Positions 26,357-35,130 of a stretch of DNA of 64,000 nucleotides are shown here, in pieces. The stretch comes from Streptomyces hundungensis (GTDB lineage Bacteria > Actinomycetota > Actinomycetes > Streptomycetales > Streptomycetaceae), in assembly GCF_003627815.1 (NCBI RefSeq), contig NZ_CP032698.1:1736001-1800000 (forward strand), read 5' to 3'. The notes under the pieces were generated by a model. The model ran no database searches, was not told the DNA's origin, and was given only the letters and a program-made list of their open reading frames with translations. Position 1 is the first letter of the stretch; each line of letters begins with the position of its first letter. The position numbers were made by a program, and so were the translations under genes.

Positions 26357-28329
26357 GGGGTGAGCTCCAGCCGGGGGATGTCGTCGCGGTCGATGGCGAA
26401 CACCTGGGCGTACAGGGAGAGTTCGGCCTCCAGGGCGCGGATCACCGTCTGCGCGCGGCGGAAGCCGTGGCCTTCGCCTTCGAAGGTGAGGTAGGCGTGC
26501 GGGATGCCGCGCCCGGCCATCTTCTCCAGGAACCGCTCGCACTGCACGGGTGGGCAGATCGCGTCGTCGAGCCCTTGGAGCAGCAGGAACGGCGCCGTGA
26601 CGCGGTCGGTGTGCTGGGCGGGCGAGCGTTCGGTGTAACGGCCGGGCACGTCGGCGTGGGGGCCGACGAGGCTCTCCAGGTAGCGCGATTCGAAGTCGTG
26701 CGTGACGTCGAGCCAGCTGGTGAGGTCGAGGACGGGATAGCTGATGGAGCCGCAGGCGTAGACGTCGGTGGTGGCGAGGGAGGCGGCGGTGGTCCAGCCG
26801 CCGGCGCTGCCGCCGCGGATCGCCAGGCGGTGGGGGTCGGCGGTGCCCTCGTCGGCCAGGGCGCGCGCGACGGCGGCGCAGTCCTCCACGTCGACGACGC
26901 CCCACTGCTCCCGCAGCCGGTCGCGGTAGGCGCGCCCGTAGCCCGTGGAGCCGCCGTAGTCGACCTTGACGACGCCGATGCCGCGGGAGGTGAAGTAGGC
27001 GGTCTCCAAATCGAGGACGAGGGAGACATTGCTGGTGGGTCCGCCATGTGCCCAGACCACATAGGGCGGCAGCTCCCCGGCAGGGGCGCTGCGCGTGGGG
27101 TGGTGCGGCGGGTAGACATGGGCGTGGACGTCCCGGCCGCCGGGTCCGGCGAAGGTACGGATCAGCGGCTCGGGGTAGTGGGCCGGGTCCACCACGTCGG
27201 TGTGGTCGCAGCCGATGACACGGGCGCGGCCGGTGGCGGTGTCGAGTTCCACGAGTTCGCCGAAGGTGCGCGGGCTCGCGGCCACGCCCACGACGCGGCT
27301 GCCGTGGGCGGCGAGCGTCGCGCTCCACTGGGTCCAGGGGCCGGCGGCGTCGACGAGTTCACCGCTCTCGGGGTCGAGTATGCCGAGCGTGGTGGTGCCC
27401 ACGCCGTGCACGACGGCGATCAGTCCGCTGTCCAGGGGCTGGAACCAGCGCCGCCCGACCTGCCACAGCGGCCCCGCGAACTCCTCCGCGCGGGGACACA
27501 CCGCGACCGCGGCGCCGTCGGGTTCCGCCCGGTACAGGTTCCACCAGCCGCTGCGGTCGGAGGCGAACAGGAGACGGCCGTCGGCGGCCCAGTCGGCCTG
27601 CGCGATGGACTCCTCGGGGCCGCCGGCGAGCGTGCGGGCACCGCGCAGCTCGCCGTTCCCGTCGACCTCCGCCACGATCAGCTCGGTGCCGTCCCACGGC
27701 ATCCGGGGGTGGTCCCAGCCGATCCAGGCGGCCTGTCGGCCGTCCCGGGAGAGCCGGGGTCCGGTGACGAAGCGGTGCCGTCCGTCGCTCAACTCCCTTA
27801 CGGCGCCCCGGTGTTCGGCTGCCGACCCGTCCAGCGGCACGGCCGCGATCACCCGGCGCACGTCGGTGGGCGCCTCGCCGGTGAACTCCTCGAGCACGCA
27901 CCACACTTCGCCCCGGTCGAGGTCGATGCGGGGATCCACCCAGCGCAGGCCCTCGCCGACCGTCGAGAGCGGGGTGAGCGGCCTCGGCGCGGCGGCCGTG
28001 TCCGGCTCGTAGGCGTACAGCCGCTGGTCGGCGAAGTGCGTGAAGACGACGAGCGGGCCGCCGGTGGGCCGGTCCGCGCCGTCCCAGGGGCGGCCGCCGT
28101 ACTCCATGACCCGGCTGCGCGCGTTCCACGGCGGCGGCAGGACGTCCTCGTCCTCGCCGTCGGGGCGGCGGCGCACCAGGACCTGCCGACCGCCCTCGTC
28201 GGGGCGCGCCCTCGTCCACCACAACTCGGCGCCGACGACACCGACGTGGTCGGCGTGGCCGTCGTGGGCGGCGGCCAGGGCGGCGTCGATCGGCGACGGC
28301 CAGCTTCCGTAGGGCGCGGTGGGCACCAT
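26353..28329 (-). CDS. S9-family prolyl oligopeptidase-like serine peptidase
   Basis: 658 residues. N-terminal ~380 residues form a WD-like beta-propeller (RWVDPRIDLDRGEVWCVLEE, WIGWDHPRMPWDGTELIVAE, LLFASDRSGWWNLYRAEPDG). The C-terminal alpha/beta-hydrolase has GGSTGYGRAYRDRLREQWG, the nucleophile in AIRGGSAGGWTTA, Asp in LLLQGLDDAICPPVQ and His in FEGEGHGFRRA. This is the S9C acylaminoacyl-peptidase/dipeptidyl type. No signal peptide, so it acts on small peptides in the cytoplasm. 21 nt after the M20 gene. Confidence 0.9.
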   Translation of the reverse strand: MVPTAPYGSWPSPIDAALAAAHDGHADHVGVVGAELWWTRARPDEGGRQVLVRRRPDGEDEDVLPPPWNARSRVMEYGGRPWDGADRPTGGPLVVFTHFADQRLYAYEPDTAAAPRPLTPLSTVGEGLRWVDPRIDLDRGEVWCVLEEFTGEAPTDVRRVIAAVPLDGSAAEHRGAVRELSDGRHRFVTGPRLSRDGRQAAWIGWDHPRMPWDGTELIVAEVDGNGELRGARTLAGGPEESIAQADWAADGRLLFASDRSGWWNLYRAEPDGAAVAVCPRAEEFAGPLWQVGRRWFQPLDSGLIAVVHGVGTTTLGILDPESGELVDAAGPWTQWSATLAAHGSRVVGVAASPRTFGELVELDTATGRARVIGCDHTDVVDPAHYPEPLIRTFAGPGGRDVHAHVYPPHHPTRSAPAGELPPYVVWAHGGPTSNVSLVLDLETAYFTSRGIGVVKVDYGGSTGYGRAYRDRLREQWGVVDVEDCAAVARALADEGTADPHRLAIRGGSAGGWTTAASLATTDVYACGSISYPVLDLTSWLDVTHDFESRYLESLVGPHADVPGRYTERSPAQHTDRVTAPFLLLQGLDDAICPPVQCERFLEKMAGRGIPHAYLTFEGEGHGFRRAQTVIRALEAELSLYAQVFAIDRDDIPRLELTP

Positions 28330-28350
28330 CGTGGCAACTCTTTCTCGGGG

Positions 28351-29682
28351 CTACGCGGAGCGCAGGTAGTGGTCCAGGACCCGGACGCCGAAGTGCAGCG
28401 CGTCCACGGGCACCCGTTCGTCGACGCCGTGGAACAGGGCCTGGTAGTCGAGGCCGGCCGGCAGGCGCAGCGGCGCGAAGCCGTAGCCGGTGATGCCGAG
28501 TCGGGTGAACTGTTTGGCGTCGGTGCCGCCCGACATGCAGTACGGCACCACATGGCCTTCCGGCGCGAACCGTTCGAGGGCGGCCTTCAGCTTCTGGAAC
28601 GTCGGCGAGTCGACCGGCGCCTCCAGTGCCACACCCCCGTGGTAGTAGTCCCAGTCGACCTCGGGCCCGGTCAACTCGTCCAGGGTGGCGTGGAATTCGG
28701 CCTCGGCGCCGGGCAGGATGCGCCCGTCGACGTACGCGGTCGCGCTGCCCGGGATGACGTTGACCTTGTAACCGGCGCTCAGCATCGTCGGGTTGGCGCT
28801 GTTGCGGATGACCGGCGCGACCAGGGCGGCGGCCGGGCCGAGCTTGCCGAGCAGTTCGTCGGCATCGAAGTCGGCTGCGTCCGGGTGTGCGTCGATGCCG
28901 TGCAGCGCGGCCAGTTCGATGATGCTCGCGCGGACCGTCGGGGTCATCCTGACCGGCCACTCGTGGGCGCCGATGCGGGTGACGGCGGCGGCGAGCCGGC
29001 TGACCGCGTTGTCCCGGTTCACCTTGGAGCCGTGCCCCGCGCGGCCCCGCGCGGTGAGCCGCAGCCAGGCCGTGCCGCGCTCCCCCGCCCCGATCGGGTA
29101 GATCTCCATGCCCTGGCCGGCGTGGAAGGTGACACCCCCCGACTCGCTGATGCCCTCGGTGCACCCCTCGAACAGCTCGGGGTGGTGATCGGTGAGGAAC
29201 CCGGCGCCGTCGACGGCGCTGTCCTCCTCGTCGGCCGTGAAGGCGAGGACGATGTCGCGCCGGGGCCGCACCCCGTGCCGCGCCCAGGACCGTACGACCG
29301 CCAGGACCATGGCGTCCATGTTCTTCATGTCGACCGCGCCCCGGCCCCAGACCACGCCGTCGCGGACCTCCCCCGAGAAGGGGTGCACGCTCCAGTCGGC
29401 GGCCTCGGCGGGCACCACGTCCAGGTGCCCGTGCACGAGGAGGGCGTCGGCCGACGGGTCGGTGCCCTCGATCCGGGCGACCACGTTGGTACGCCCCTCG
29501 GTGCGTTCCAGCATGCGGGGTTCGAGGCCCGCTCCGGCCAAGCGCTCGGCGACGTATTCGGCGGCCGGGCGCTCCCGGCAGTCGCCGCCGCCCCGGTTGC
29601 TGGTGTCGATCCTGATCAGCCCGGAGGTGAAGGCCACCACCTCGTCGAGCGCCACCTGATCGGCCGTCTCCACCTCAGCCAT
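28351..29682 (-). CDS. M20-family metallopeptidase / dipeptidase
   Basis: 443 residues; ATG 29682 follows GGAGGAG, inside the end of the upstream gene (8-nt overlap). Metal ligands: VHGHLDVVPA, GRGAVDMKNMDAMV, FTADEEDSAVDGAG, and the last His in DALHFGVRVLDHYL region. The dimerisation domain (~200-320) is intact. It hydrolyses dipeptides or N-acyl amino acids in the cytoplasm. Overlap with the M55 gene points to co-translation. Confidence 0.9.
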   Translation of the reverse strand: MAEVETADQVALDEVVAFTSGLIRIDTSNRGGGDCRERPAAEYVAERLAGAGLEPRMLERTEGRTNVVARIEGTDPSADALLVHGHLDVVPAEAADWSVHPFSGEVRDGVVWGRGAVDMKNMDAMVLAVVRSWARHGVRPRRDIVLAFTADEEDSAVDGAGFLTDHHPELFEGCTEGISESGGVTFHAGQGMEIYPIGAGERGTAWLRLTARGRAGHGSKVNRDNAVSRLAAAVTRIGAHEWPVRMTPTVRASIIELAALHGIDAHPDAADFDADELLGKLGPAAALVAPVIRNSANPTMLSAGYKVNVIPGSATAYVDGRILPGAEAEFHATLDELTGPEVDWDYYHGGVALEAPVDSPTFQKLKAALERFAPEGHVVPYCMSGGTDAKQFTRLGITGYGFAPLRLPAGLDYQALFHGVDERVPVDALHFGVRVLDHYLRSA

Positions 29683-30508
29683 ACTGCTCCTCCACCGCGG
29701 ACGAGACGATCGTCGTAACCGCCTTGAAGGTGCGGATTCCCTCATACATCGTCAAACTCGTGTACGAGACGCGCCGTTCACCCGTACGCCCCACGCCGGG
29801 CACCACGGTGGCCGCGTCGGCCAGGTGCTCGGCGTCGAACTCGATCTCCACGGTGAACGGCCCGCCGTCCACGGGCTCGGTCCTGCGCGCGAGTGCGGCG
29901 GCCTCCTTGGCCGCGGCCCGGATGTCACCGGCGGTACGGGCCGGGGTGCGGCACACCGCGGCGTACCGCGAGACATGGTCCTTGACGGCGACCTTGCGGG
30001 CCGCGGGCGCATAGCCCTCCGCGTCGACGCAGGTGAGGTCGTCGCCGGTCACCAGGACCACGGGCACCCCGTACTCGGCGACGACATGCGCGTTGAGCAG
30101 GCCCTCGCTCGCGCGGGCGCCGTTGAGCCAGACCCCGGTGATGGAGTTGGCGAGATAGGTGTGGGCGAGCACACCGGCCGTGCCGGCGCCCGTGTGGTAG
30201 CCGACGAACGCGATGCCGTCGACGTCGCCGTGCTGGATCCCCTCCACCATGGAAAGCGACTTGTGCTTGCCGGTGAGCATCTGGGCCCGCTCGTCCAGTC
30301 TCTCCAGAAGCAGGTTCCGCATGGACCAGTGCGCCTCGTTGATGAGCACGTCGTCCGCGCCCCCGTCGAAGAATCCGAGCACCGCCGCGTTCACGTCCGA
30401 GGTGAACATGGCCCGGCAGCGCTCCCACTGAGGCGTCCCCGGAAGCACGTCGGCCGGCCAGGTGACTCCGGTGGCGCCTTCCATGTCGGCACTGATGAGG
30501 ATCTTCAT
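29675..30508 (-). CDS. M55-family D-aminopeptidase (DppA-like)
   Basis: 277 residues; ATG 30508. It begins MKILISADMEGATGV, the DppA zinc motif (SxDxEG), with further ligands in NEAHWSM, GYHTGAG and the HTYLANSITGVWLNG region. The family releases N-terminal D-amino acids from short peptides and works as a ring-shaped decamer in B. subtilis. First gene of the operon M55-M20-S9-S66, which together could break down D- and L-amino-acid-containing peptides such as cell-wall fragments. Confidence 0.92.
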   Translation of the reverse strand: MKILISADMEGATGVTWPADVLPGTPQWERCRAMFTSDVNAAVLGFFDGGADDVLINEAHWSMRNLLLERLDERAQMLTGKHKSLSMVEGIQHGDVDGIAFVGYHTGAGTAGVLAHTYLANSITGVWLNGARASEGLLNAHVVAEYGVPVVLVTGDDLTCVDAEGYAPAARKVAVKDHVSRYAAVCRTPARTAGDIRAAAKEAAALARRTEPVDGGPFTVEIEFDAEHLADAATVVPGVGRTGERRVSYTSLTMYEGIRTFKAVTTIVSSAVEEQYG

Positions 30509-30704
30509 GCCGCCCCACCGTACCTGCCGAGGAATACCCGGGCCAGGGCCCGCACGGACACCACAGGTCCACACCTGTGACGGGGATGGGCGGCCCCGGT
30601 GAAGTGGCCGCCCCCGGTCCGGGGCGGGCGCGTTCGCCCCACTCACCCGCCGTGTGAAGACGGCCCGGTGTGCGGCGGCCGACCGGGCGCGCCACTCTGG
30701 AGAC

Positions 30705-30884
30705 ATGGCCAAGCCGAAGGTACGGGCCGGTCATCCGGCCCCACGACGCGGCCCGGTGCGGACCGGGGCCCGCCGCGCGGGCTGGGCGGCACGGTGCGCA
30801 CGCCGCATCTGGGCGGCGGGGCGGCTGACGGGCCGCTGGGAGGAGCGCCCGCGTCGCATGTGGTGGGGCTGCCGCCCTTGGTAG
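30705..30884 (+). CDS. Possible small basic protein
   Basis: 59 residues, Arg/Ala/Trp-rich (MAKPKVRAGHPAPRRGPVRT … RMWWGCRPW). ATG 30705 has GGAG 3-4 nt upstream. No domain recognised. In a gap of over 600 bp; GC-rich composition makes chance ORFs common, so this is a weak call. Confidence 0.3.
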   Translation: MAKPKVRAGHPAPRRGPVRTGARRAGWAARCARRIWAAGRLTGRWEERPRRMWWGCRPW

Positions 30885-30947
30885 AGGGTGGAGTCTGGAG
30901 CGGTGGGGGCTTCGGCGGTCCGACGGAAAGGGTCGTTTGCCCGGAGG

Positions 30948-31130
30948 GCGGGTGCTTACCCCGAGGGTGCGGGTGCTTACCCGGGGTGCGGGCGTTTACC
31001 CGGGGTGGGGTGGGCGCTTTGCCCGGGGTGGGGGCGTTTGCCGCGAGGGTGCGGGCGCTTGCCCGGAGGTACGGGCGTTAGTCCGGGGGTATGGGCGCTT
31101 ACCCCGAGGGTGCAGGACGCTTGCCCCGGC
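30948..31130. repeat. ~20-bp imperfect tandem repeats
   Basis: Eight or nine units of 19-23 bp built on GTGCGGGCGCTTACCCGGG. Length and sequence vary from unit to unit, unlike the cleaner 28-bp array at 33307. It lies just downstream of the leftward caspase-like gene. Confidence 0.7.
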
Positions 31131-31158
31131 TGCGGATGCGTACGCTGCGCGGCGTGCC

Positions 31159-32325
31159 TCAGCGGCCTGCGGCCGGGACTGCCTGGAGTTGTTCCAGGCG
31201 TCGCTGTACCGCCTCCAGCGCGCCGCGCTGCCGGCCCGGGACCTGGCGGCGCAGGGTGACCAGGGCCGGGGCGAGGAAGCGGGCGCGGTCCGCGTCGCGG
31301 AGTTGCTCCCACTGGTGGTGCGCCCGGTCCACCGCCCCCTGGACGTCGGGGTCGTCGGTGGTCTGGCGGCGGGCGAGCCGGGCCTGGGCCGAGGCCATCC
31401 ACAACTCGCAGGAACGGGCCGGTTCCCCGGCCAGACGGGCCAGGTCGGCGCGGACCTCCAACCAGTGGACCGCCTCCAGCGATCCGGGCCCGTACGCGCG
31501 CATCGCCTCGCTCTCCCACACCGCCGCCATCGACGCCGCCTCGCCGTGCCGTCCCGCGTGGGCGGCGGCGAGGATCGCCGGATGGGGGTCGTCGCCCTGT
31601 GGCGGGCCGGCGGGCGCGGGCGCCGTAACGGTGGGCGCGGGCCGCCCGTCGAGGGCCAGAACGAACGCGTCGGTGGCGGGGCCGGCCTGCTCGGCGGCGT
31701 AGGCGTGCAGCTCGGGGAGCGTCGGCCGGGCCCCGCCGCGCCACACCTCGGCGTATGTCTTCAGATAGGTGGGGGTCGCGATCGCCCGGCGCGGCGCGGG
31801 AGCGGCGACCCGCCCGTAGAGGCGGACGCCAAGACCGGCGGCGAGGCCCTCCTGACCGATGTGCTGCCAGGCCGTCGGATCGGCGACCAGGTCCACGAGC
31901 ACCGTGGTCGTGCCGGGCGCCCGCACCTGGAACTCGTGGACCAGCCAGGCCCACGGCAGGGCCGTGTAGCGCAGGCTCGCCCGCGTCGTGCGGGCGAGCG
32001 CGAGGTGGAGCTGCCCCTGCCTGGTGTCCACGTGCAGTTGGCCCGCCAGATACAGGTACAGCGGGCCGGGCGCGGTGGCCACGGCGCGGAGCCGGGTCAG
32101 CACGGTCTGCGGGTCCACCGGGTCGGCGAGTTCCACGACGGTGGCCGCGGGGGTGCCGGTGAGCACGCCCGGGTCCACCGCGGCCAGGCCCGGAAGCACC
32201 GACGCGGCGTCGATGAGACGGCCCTTGTTCGCCGGGGCGGCCGCCAGTAGCAGCGCCGTCCCCGGTTCTTGCCCCTTGATCAGCACAGCAGCACCGTATC
32301 CGGTCGACCCCCCGCGCCGCCCCAT
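31159..32325 (-). CDS. Caspase-like-fold protein, probably inactive, with helical C-terminus
   Basis: 388 residues from ATG 32325; a GTG at about 32286 (VLIKGQEPG) is an alternative. Residues ~15-180 look like a caspase/CHAT-type domain: LIKGQEPGTALLLAAAPANK, a strand PLYLYLAGQLHVDTRQGQLH where Q replaces the catalytic His, and TTTVLVDLVADPTAWQ where the catalytic Cys position reads Val or Leu. After a Pro-rich linker, ~260-388 is all-helical (ILAAAHAGRHGEAASMAAVW, EAVHWLEVRADLARLAGEPA), TPR-like. It may be a scaffold or sensor. I do not recognise the family by name. Confidence 0.6.
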   Translation of the reverse strand: MGRRGGSTGYGAAVLIKGQEPGTALLLAAAPANKGRLIDAASVLPGLAAVDPGVLTGTPAATVVELADPVDPQTVLTRLRAVATAPGPLYLYLAGQLHVDTRQGQLHLALARTTRASLRYTALPWAWLVHEFQVRAPGTTTVLVDLVADPTAWQHIGQEGLAAGLGVRLYGRVAAPAPRRAIATPTYLKTYAEVWRGGARPTLPELHAYAAEQAGPATDAFVLALDGRPAPTVTAPAPAGPPQGDDPHPAILAAAHAGRHGEAASMAAVWESEAMRAYGPGSLEAVHWLEVRADLARLAGEPARSCELWMASAQARLARRQTTDDPDVQGAVDRAHHQWEQLRDADRARFLAPALVTLRRQVPGRQRGALEAVQRRLEQLQAVPAAGR

Positions 32326-32507
32326 CCGTGCCTCAACTCCCGCCCGGACCAAGGAGATTCCCGTCCAGGTCGGCCATGACGGGCAGTTGGGGCAATTCCC
32401 CTCCAGGGGAGGCCGAGGAATCAAGGAGCGCCCGGCGCGCCGGAGACACGGTTACGGTGATGATCACGCCCAGCGGCGTCGAGCCCCGCGACCCGAGGAT
32501 CTTTCCC

Positions 32508-33242
32508 ATGTCGATCAGCAGCACCGTCCGGACCGTCGCCTACACCACGGGTGGGGCGGCGCCCCAACTCCTCGACGTGTACCGGCCGCAGAGCACTCCC
32601 GCGCCTTCCCGGGCCGTACTCCTGTGGCACGGCATGGGCCCCGACATGCGGTCCGAGGTCGCCCCGCTCGCCGAGGAGACCGCCGCGCACGGGCTGACCG
32701 TGTTCGTGCCGGACTGGCGCTCCGACGCCCCCGACGGCGGCCGTGCGCATCTGACCGCTTCCCTGCGGTACGTGCGGGAGAACGCGGCCGGGTTCGGCGC
32801 GGACCCCGAGCGGCTCGTCGTGGCGGGCTGGTCGGCGGGGGCGGGGGCGGCGATCGGGACGGCGTTGCGGCCGGACCTCATGGACGGCTGGCTCCCGAAG
32901 GCCGTGGTCGGCATCGCGGGCCTCTACTGGCGCCCGGCGCGCAGCACGGGATCCGTCCCGCTGGAGGATCTGGGCGGGTTCGACGGGCGCCGGGTGCCCG
33001 TGACCCTGATCCACGGCACGGCGGACACCGAGGTGGAGTGCCGCCACTCCCGCGACTTCCTCGCCGCGCTGGACGAGCGGGAGTGGCCCGCGCGCCTGCA
33101 CGAGACGGAGACGGACCACGCGGGCGTCATCATGACCTCGTACGACGCCGGCCTCGGCCACTGCGTCCCCACCACCGACGCCGACGCCCTGCGGGCCGGG
33201 CGCGCGACCGCCCGCCTGATCGCGGAGGCGGCGTCGGCCTGA
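32508..33242 (+). CDS. Alpha/beta hydrolase (esterase/lipase-like)
   Basis: 244 residues from ATG 32508 (GAGG ~10 nt upstream); an in-frame ATG at 32460 is possible. Oxyanion motif AVLLWHGMGPDMRSEVAPL, nucleophile in VVAGWSAGAGAAIGTAL, Asp in VTLIHGTADTEVE and His near GLGHCVPTTDADAL. No signal peptide. Similar to acetyl-esterase/BD-FAE-type hydrolases. Divergent from the caspase-like gene. Confidence 0.8.
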   Translation: MSISSTVRTVAYTTGGAAPQLLDVYRPQSTPAPSRAVLLWHGMGPDMRSEVAPLAEETAAHGLTVFVPDWRSDAPDGGRAHLTASLRYVRENAAGFGADPERLVVAGWSAGAGAAIGTALRPDLMDGWLPKAVVGIAGLYWRPARSTGSVPLEDLGGFDGRRVPVTLIHGTADTEVECRHSRDFLAALDEREWPARLHETETDHAGVIMTSYDAGLGHCVPTTDADALRAGRATARLIAEAASA

Positions 33243-33306
33243 GCGCGGGGGGGTACGGGTGCCCGCCCGAGCGGCGGGCGCGGGCGCACGGCGAGGCCCC
33301 GGTTGT

Positions 33307-33671
33307 CCCGGCGGCGGGGACCACAGGCGTCCGTCCCGGCGGCGGGGACCACGGGTATCCGCCCCGTCGACGGGAAGCCCAGGTATCCACCCCGGCGACG
33401 CGGACCACAGGCGTCCACCCCGACGCCGGGAACCACGGGTATCCCCCCCCGACGCCGGAAAGCCCAGGCGTCCACCCCGGCGATGGGGATCGCGGGTATC
33501 CGCCCCGGCGACGGGAAGCCCAGGTATCCACCCCGGCGACGCCGACCACGGGCGTCCACCCTGACGCCGGGAAGCACGGGTCTCCGTCCCGGCGACGGGA
33601 ACCACAGGCCTCCGTCCCGGCGCCGGGAAGCCCAGGCATCCGCCCCGACGCCGGAAGGCACAGGCCTCCGC
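33307..33671. repeat. 28-bp minisatellite, 13 units
   Basis: Thirteen head-to-tail units, twelve of 28 bp and one of 29, starting CCCGGCGACGGGAACCAC and ending GGYRTCCRC. The A/B forms alternate irregularly (…CACAGGCGTCC, …CACGGGTATCC, …CCCAGGTATCC). No unique spacers, so not CRISPR; 28 is not a multiple of three, so not a protein repeat. A partial unit follows up to about 33690. Confidence 0.95.
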
Positions 33672-33728
33672 CCCGACGCCGGGCGCCCTCGCGTGGCTGG
33701 GGTCGGCGTGGGCGCCCATGCTGGAAGC

Positions 33729-34121
33729 GTGATCACCGTCCTGCTGGTAGCCACCGACGAGGAAGCCGTGGTGTTGCGTGAGCACATCCACCGCAACCCG
33801 CACTTCCGCGTCATCTCCCACACCCCGAGCCCCCGGCTCGCGCTGGCCCAGGCACACGTCCTGCTGCCCGACGTCGCCGTCCTGGACCCGAGCATGAACG
33901 GCGACAGCGATCCGGCCGTGCTGTTCACCGGGCTGCGCGCGCTCGCACCGCCCAGCGGTGTCATCCTGCGGACGACTCCGGCCACCGCGGACTTCCCCGA
34001 GCTGGGCGACGTCCTGGAGGAGGGCGCCGTGCACCGGGCGCCCCGGGACGACGAGAACTCCCTCATGGAGGCGCTGATCACCATCGGGCGGCGCCGGGAG
34101 AGCTGCGACCCCGACCGCTGA
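33729..34121 (+). CDS. Stand-alone receiver-like protein (degenerate response regulator)
   Basis: 130 residues; GTG 33729 with GGAAG close upstream. It follows the receiver pattern: ITVLLVATDEEAVVLREHIH (acidic pair partly kept), LLPDVAVLDPSMNGDSD with the phospho-acceptor-like Asp, then GVILRTTPATADFPELGDVL where the Thr/Lys positions are weak, and GAVHRAPRDDENSLMEALIT. No DNA-binding output domain. It starts about 60 bp after the minisatellite. Confidence 0.6.
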   Translation: MITVLLVATDEEAVVLREHIHRNPHFRVISHTPSPRLALAQAHVLLPDVAVLDPSMNGDSDPAVLFTGLRALAPPSGVILRTTPATADFPELGDVLEEGAVHRAPRDDENSLMEALITIGRRRESCDPDR

Positions 34122-34234
34122 CCCGGCGCCGACGCCCGCCCCGCGCCCGTCCGACATGCGAGCGGGGGTGGGGCGCGGGATACTGATGAGGTCTATGTGC
34201 CGGTATGCCGAAATACCTGAGAGCGAGGGTTTTC

Positions 34235-35062
34235 GTGACGCCGTCACCGAACAGCGCGCACCCCGTGGCCCCGGACGTTCCGCCTCCCGTGGCCGAGTCG
34301 AGTGCGGCCATGTGCGGGGCGCCGTGCTGGGTGAGCCTGATGGCCCGCGACCTGGGCGCCGCGCTCGACTTCTACGGCGCGGTGATGGGCTGGACGTTCC
34401 GGCCCGGTTCGCTCGGCGAGGAGTTCCGGGTGGCCCTCGCGGACGGGGTGCCGGTGGCCGGGATCGGCGCCCTCGCCCCCTCCCTCCAGGTCGCGGTCGC
34501 CTGGACCCCGTACTTCGCGGTCGAGGACGCCGACATCACCGCGGCCCGCATCCGCGAACGCGGGGCCACGGTGGCGGTGGGGCCGGTCGCCCTGCAAAAG
34601 GGGCGCGGCGCGCTGGCCGCCGACCGCGACGGCGCCGTCTTCGGCATCTGGCAGGGCCCGCTCGTCACGAACTGGGAGGCGTGGCGGGACCGGGCACCGG
34701 CCTGGACCCGGCTGCACACCCGGGACGCCTTCGACGCGGCCATCTTCTACGGCGAGGTGCTGGACTGGGCCAGCCGCCGCCCCGGTTGCTGCGAGGTCCG
34801 CTACGAACACGAGGAAGTGCTCCTGAGTCACTGCGGGCACATCGTCGCGCGGCTCGCATCGGGCGCCGTGGAAGCGGCCCCCGACCCCGGTCTGCGCCCT
34901 TACTGGCACACCCACTTCGCCGTCAAGGACCCGCGCAGCCACATCGAGAAGGCCCGCGCCCACGGAGCAACCGTCCTCGCCGAGGGCACCGCGTCCAGCG
35001 GTCCCTGGGTCCGTCTCAGCGACCCCGACGGCGCCACCTTCACCCTCAGCGCCGACGGCTAA
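34235..35062 (+). CDS. VOC-family protein with two glyoxalase domains
   Basis: 275 residues from GTG 34235, preferred because GAGGG lies 6 nt upstream; ATG 34205 would add 10 residues. Two tandem domains: ~20-135 (CWVSLMARDLGAALDFYGAV, MGWTFRPG, YFAVEDADITAARIRERGAT) and ~145-275 (DAAIFYGEVLDWASRRPGCC, HFAVKDPRSHIEKARAHGAT, VRLSDPDGATFTLSADG). Similar to hydroxylase-like CFP32/Rv0577-type proteins of actinobacteria. Substrate unknown. Confidence 0.8.
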   Translation: MTPSPNSAHPVAPDVPPPVAESSAAMCGAPCWVSLMARDLGAALDFYGAVMGWTFRPGSLGEEFRVALADGVPVAGIGALAPSLQVAVAWTPYFAVEDADITAARIRERGATVAVGPVALQKGRGALAADRDGAVFGIWQGPLVTNWEAWRDRAPAWTRLHTRDAFDAAIFYGEVLDWASRRPGCCEVRYEHEEVLLSHCGHIVARLASGAVEAAPDPGLRPYWHTHFAVKDPRSHIEKARAHGATVLAEGTASSGPWVRLSDPDGATFTLSADG

Positions 35063-35130
35063 CCCGCTCGGCGCTCAGCGCCGACGGCTGGCCCGCTCGG
35101 CACCAACGGCCGGCCCGGCGGCCCGCGGAC

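Noticed and set aside
33307..33671. CRISPR array
   Set aside because: Units are contiguous with no spacers and no cas genes are nearby.
33303..33728. Long open frames on both strands across the 28-bp array
   Set aside because: They arise because the repeat lacks stop codons; the unit is not a multiple of three and no start site or family match exists. Only the part from 33729 is called as a gene.
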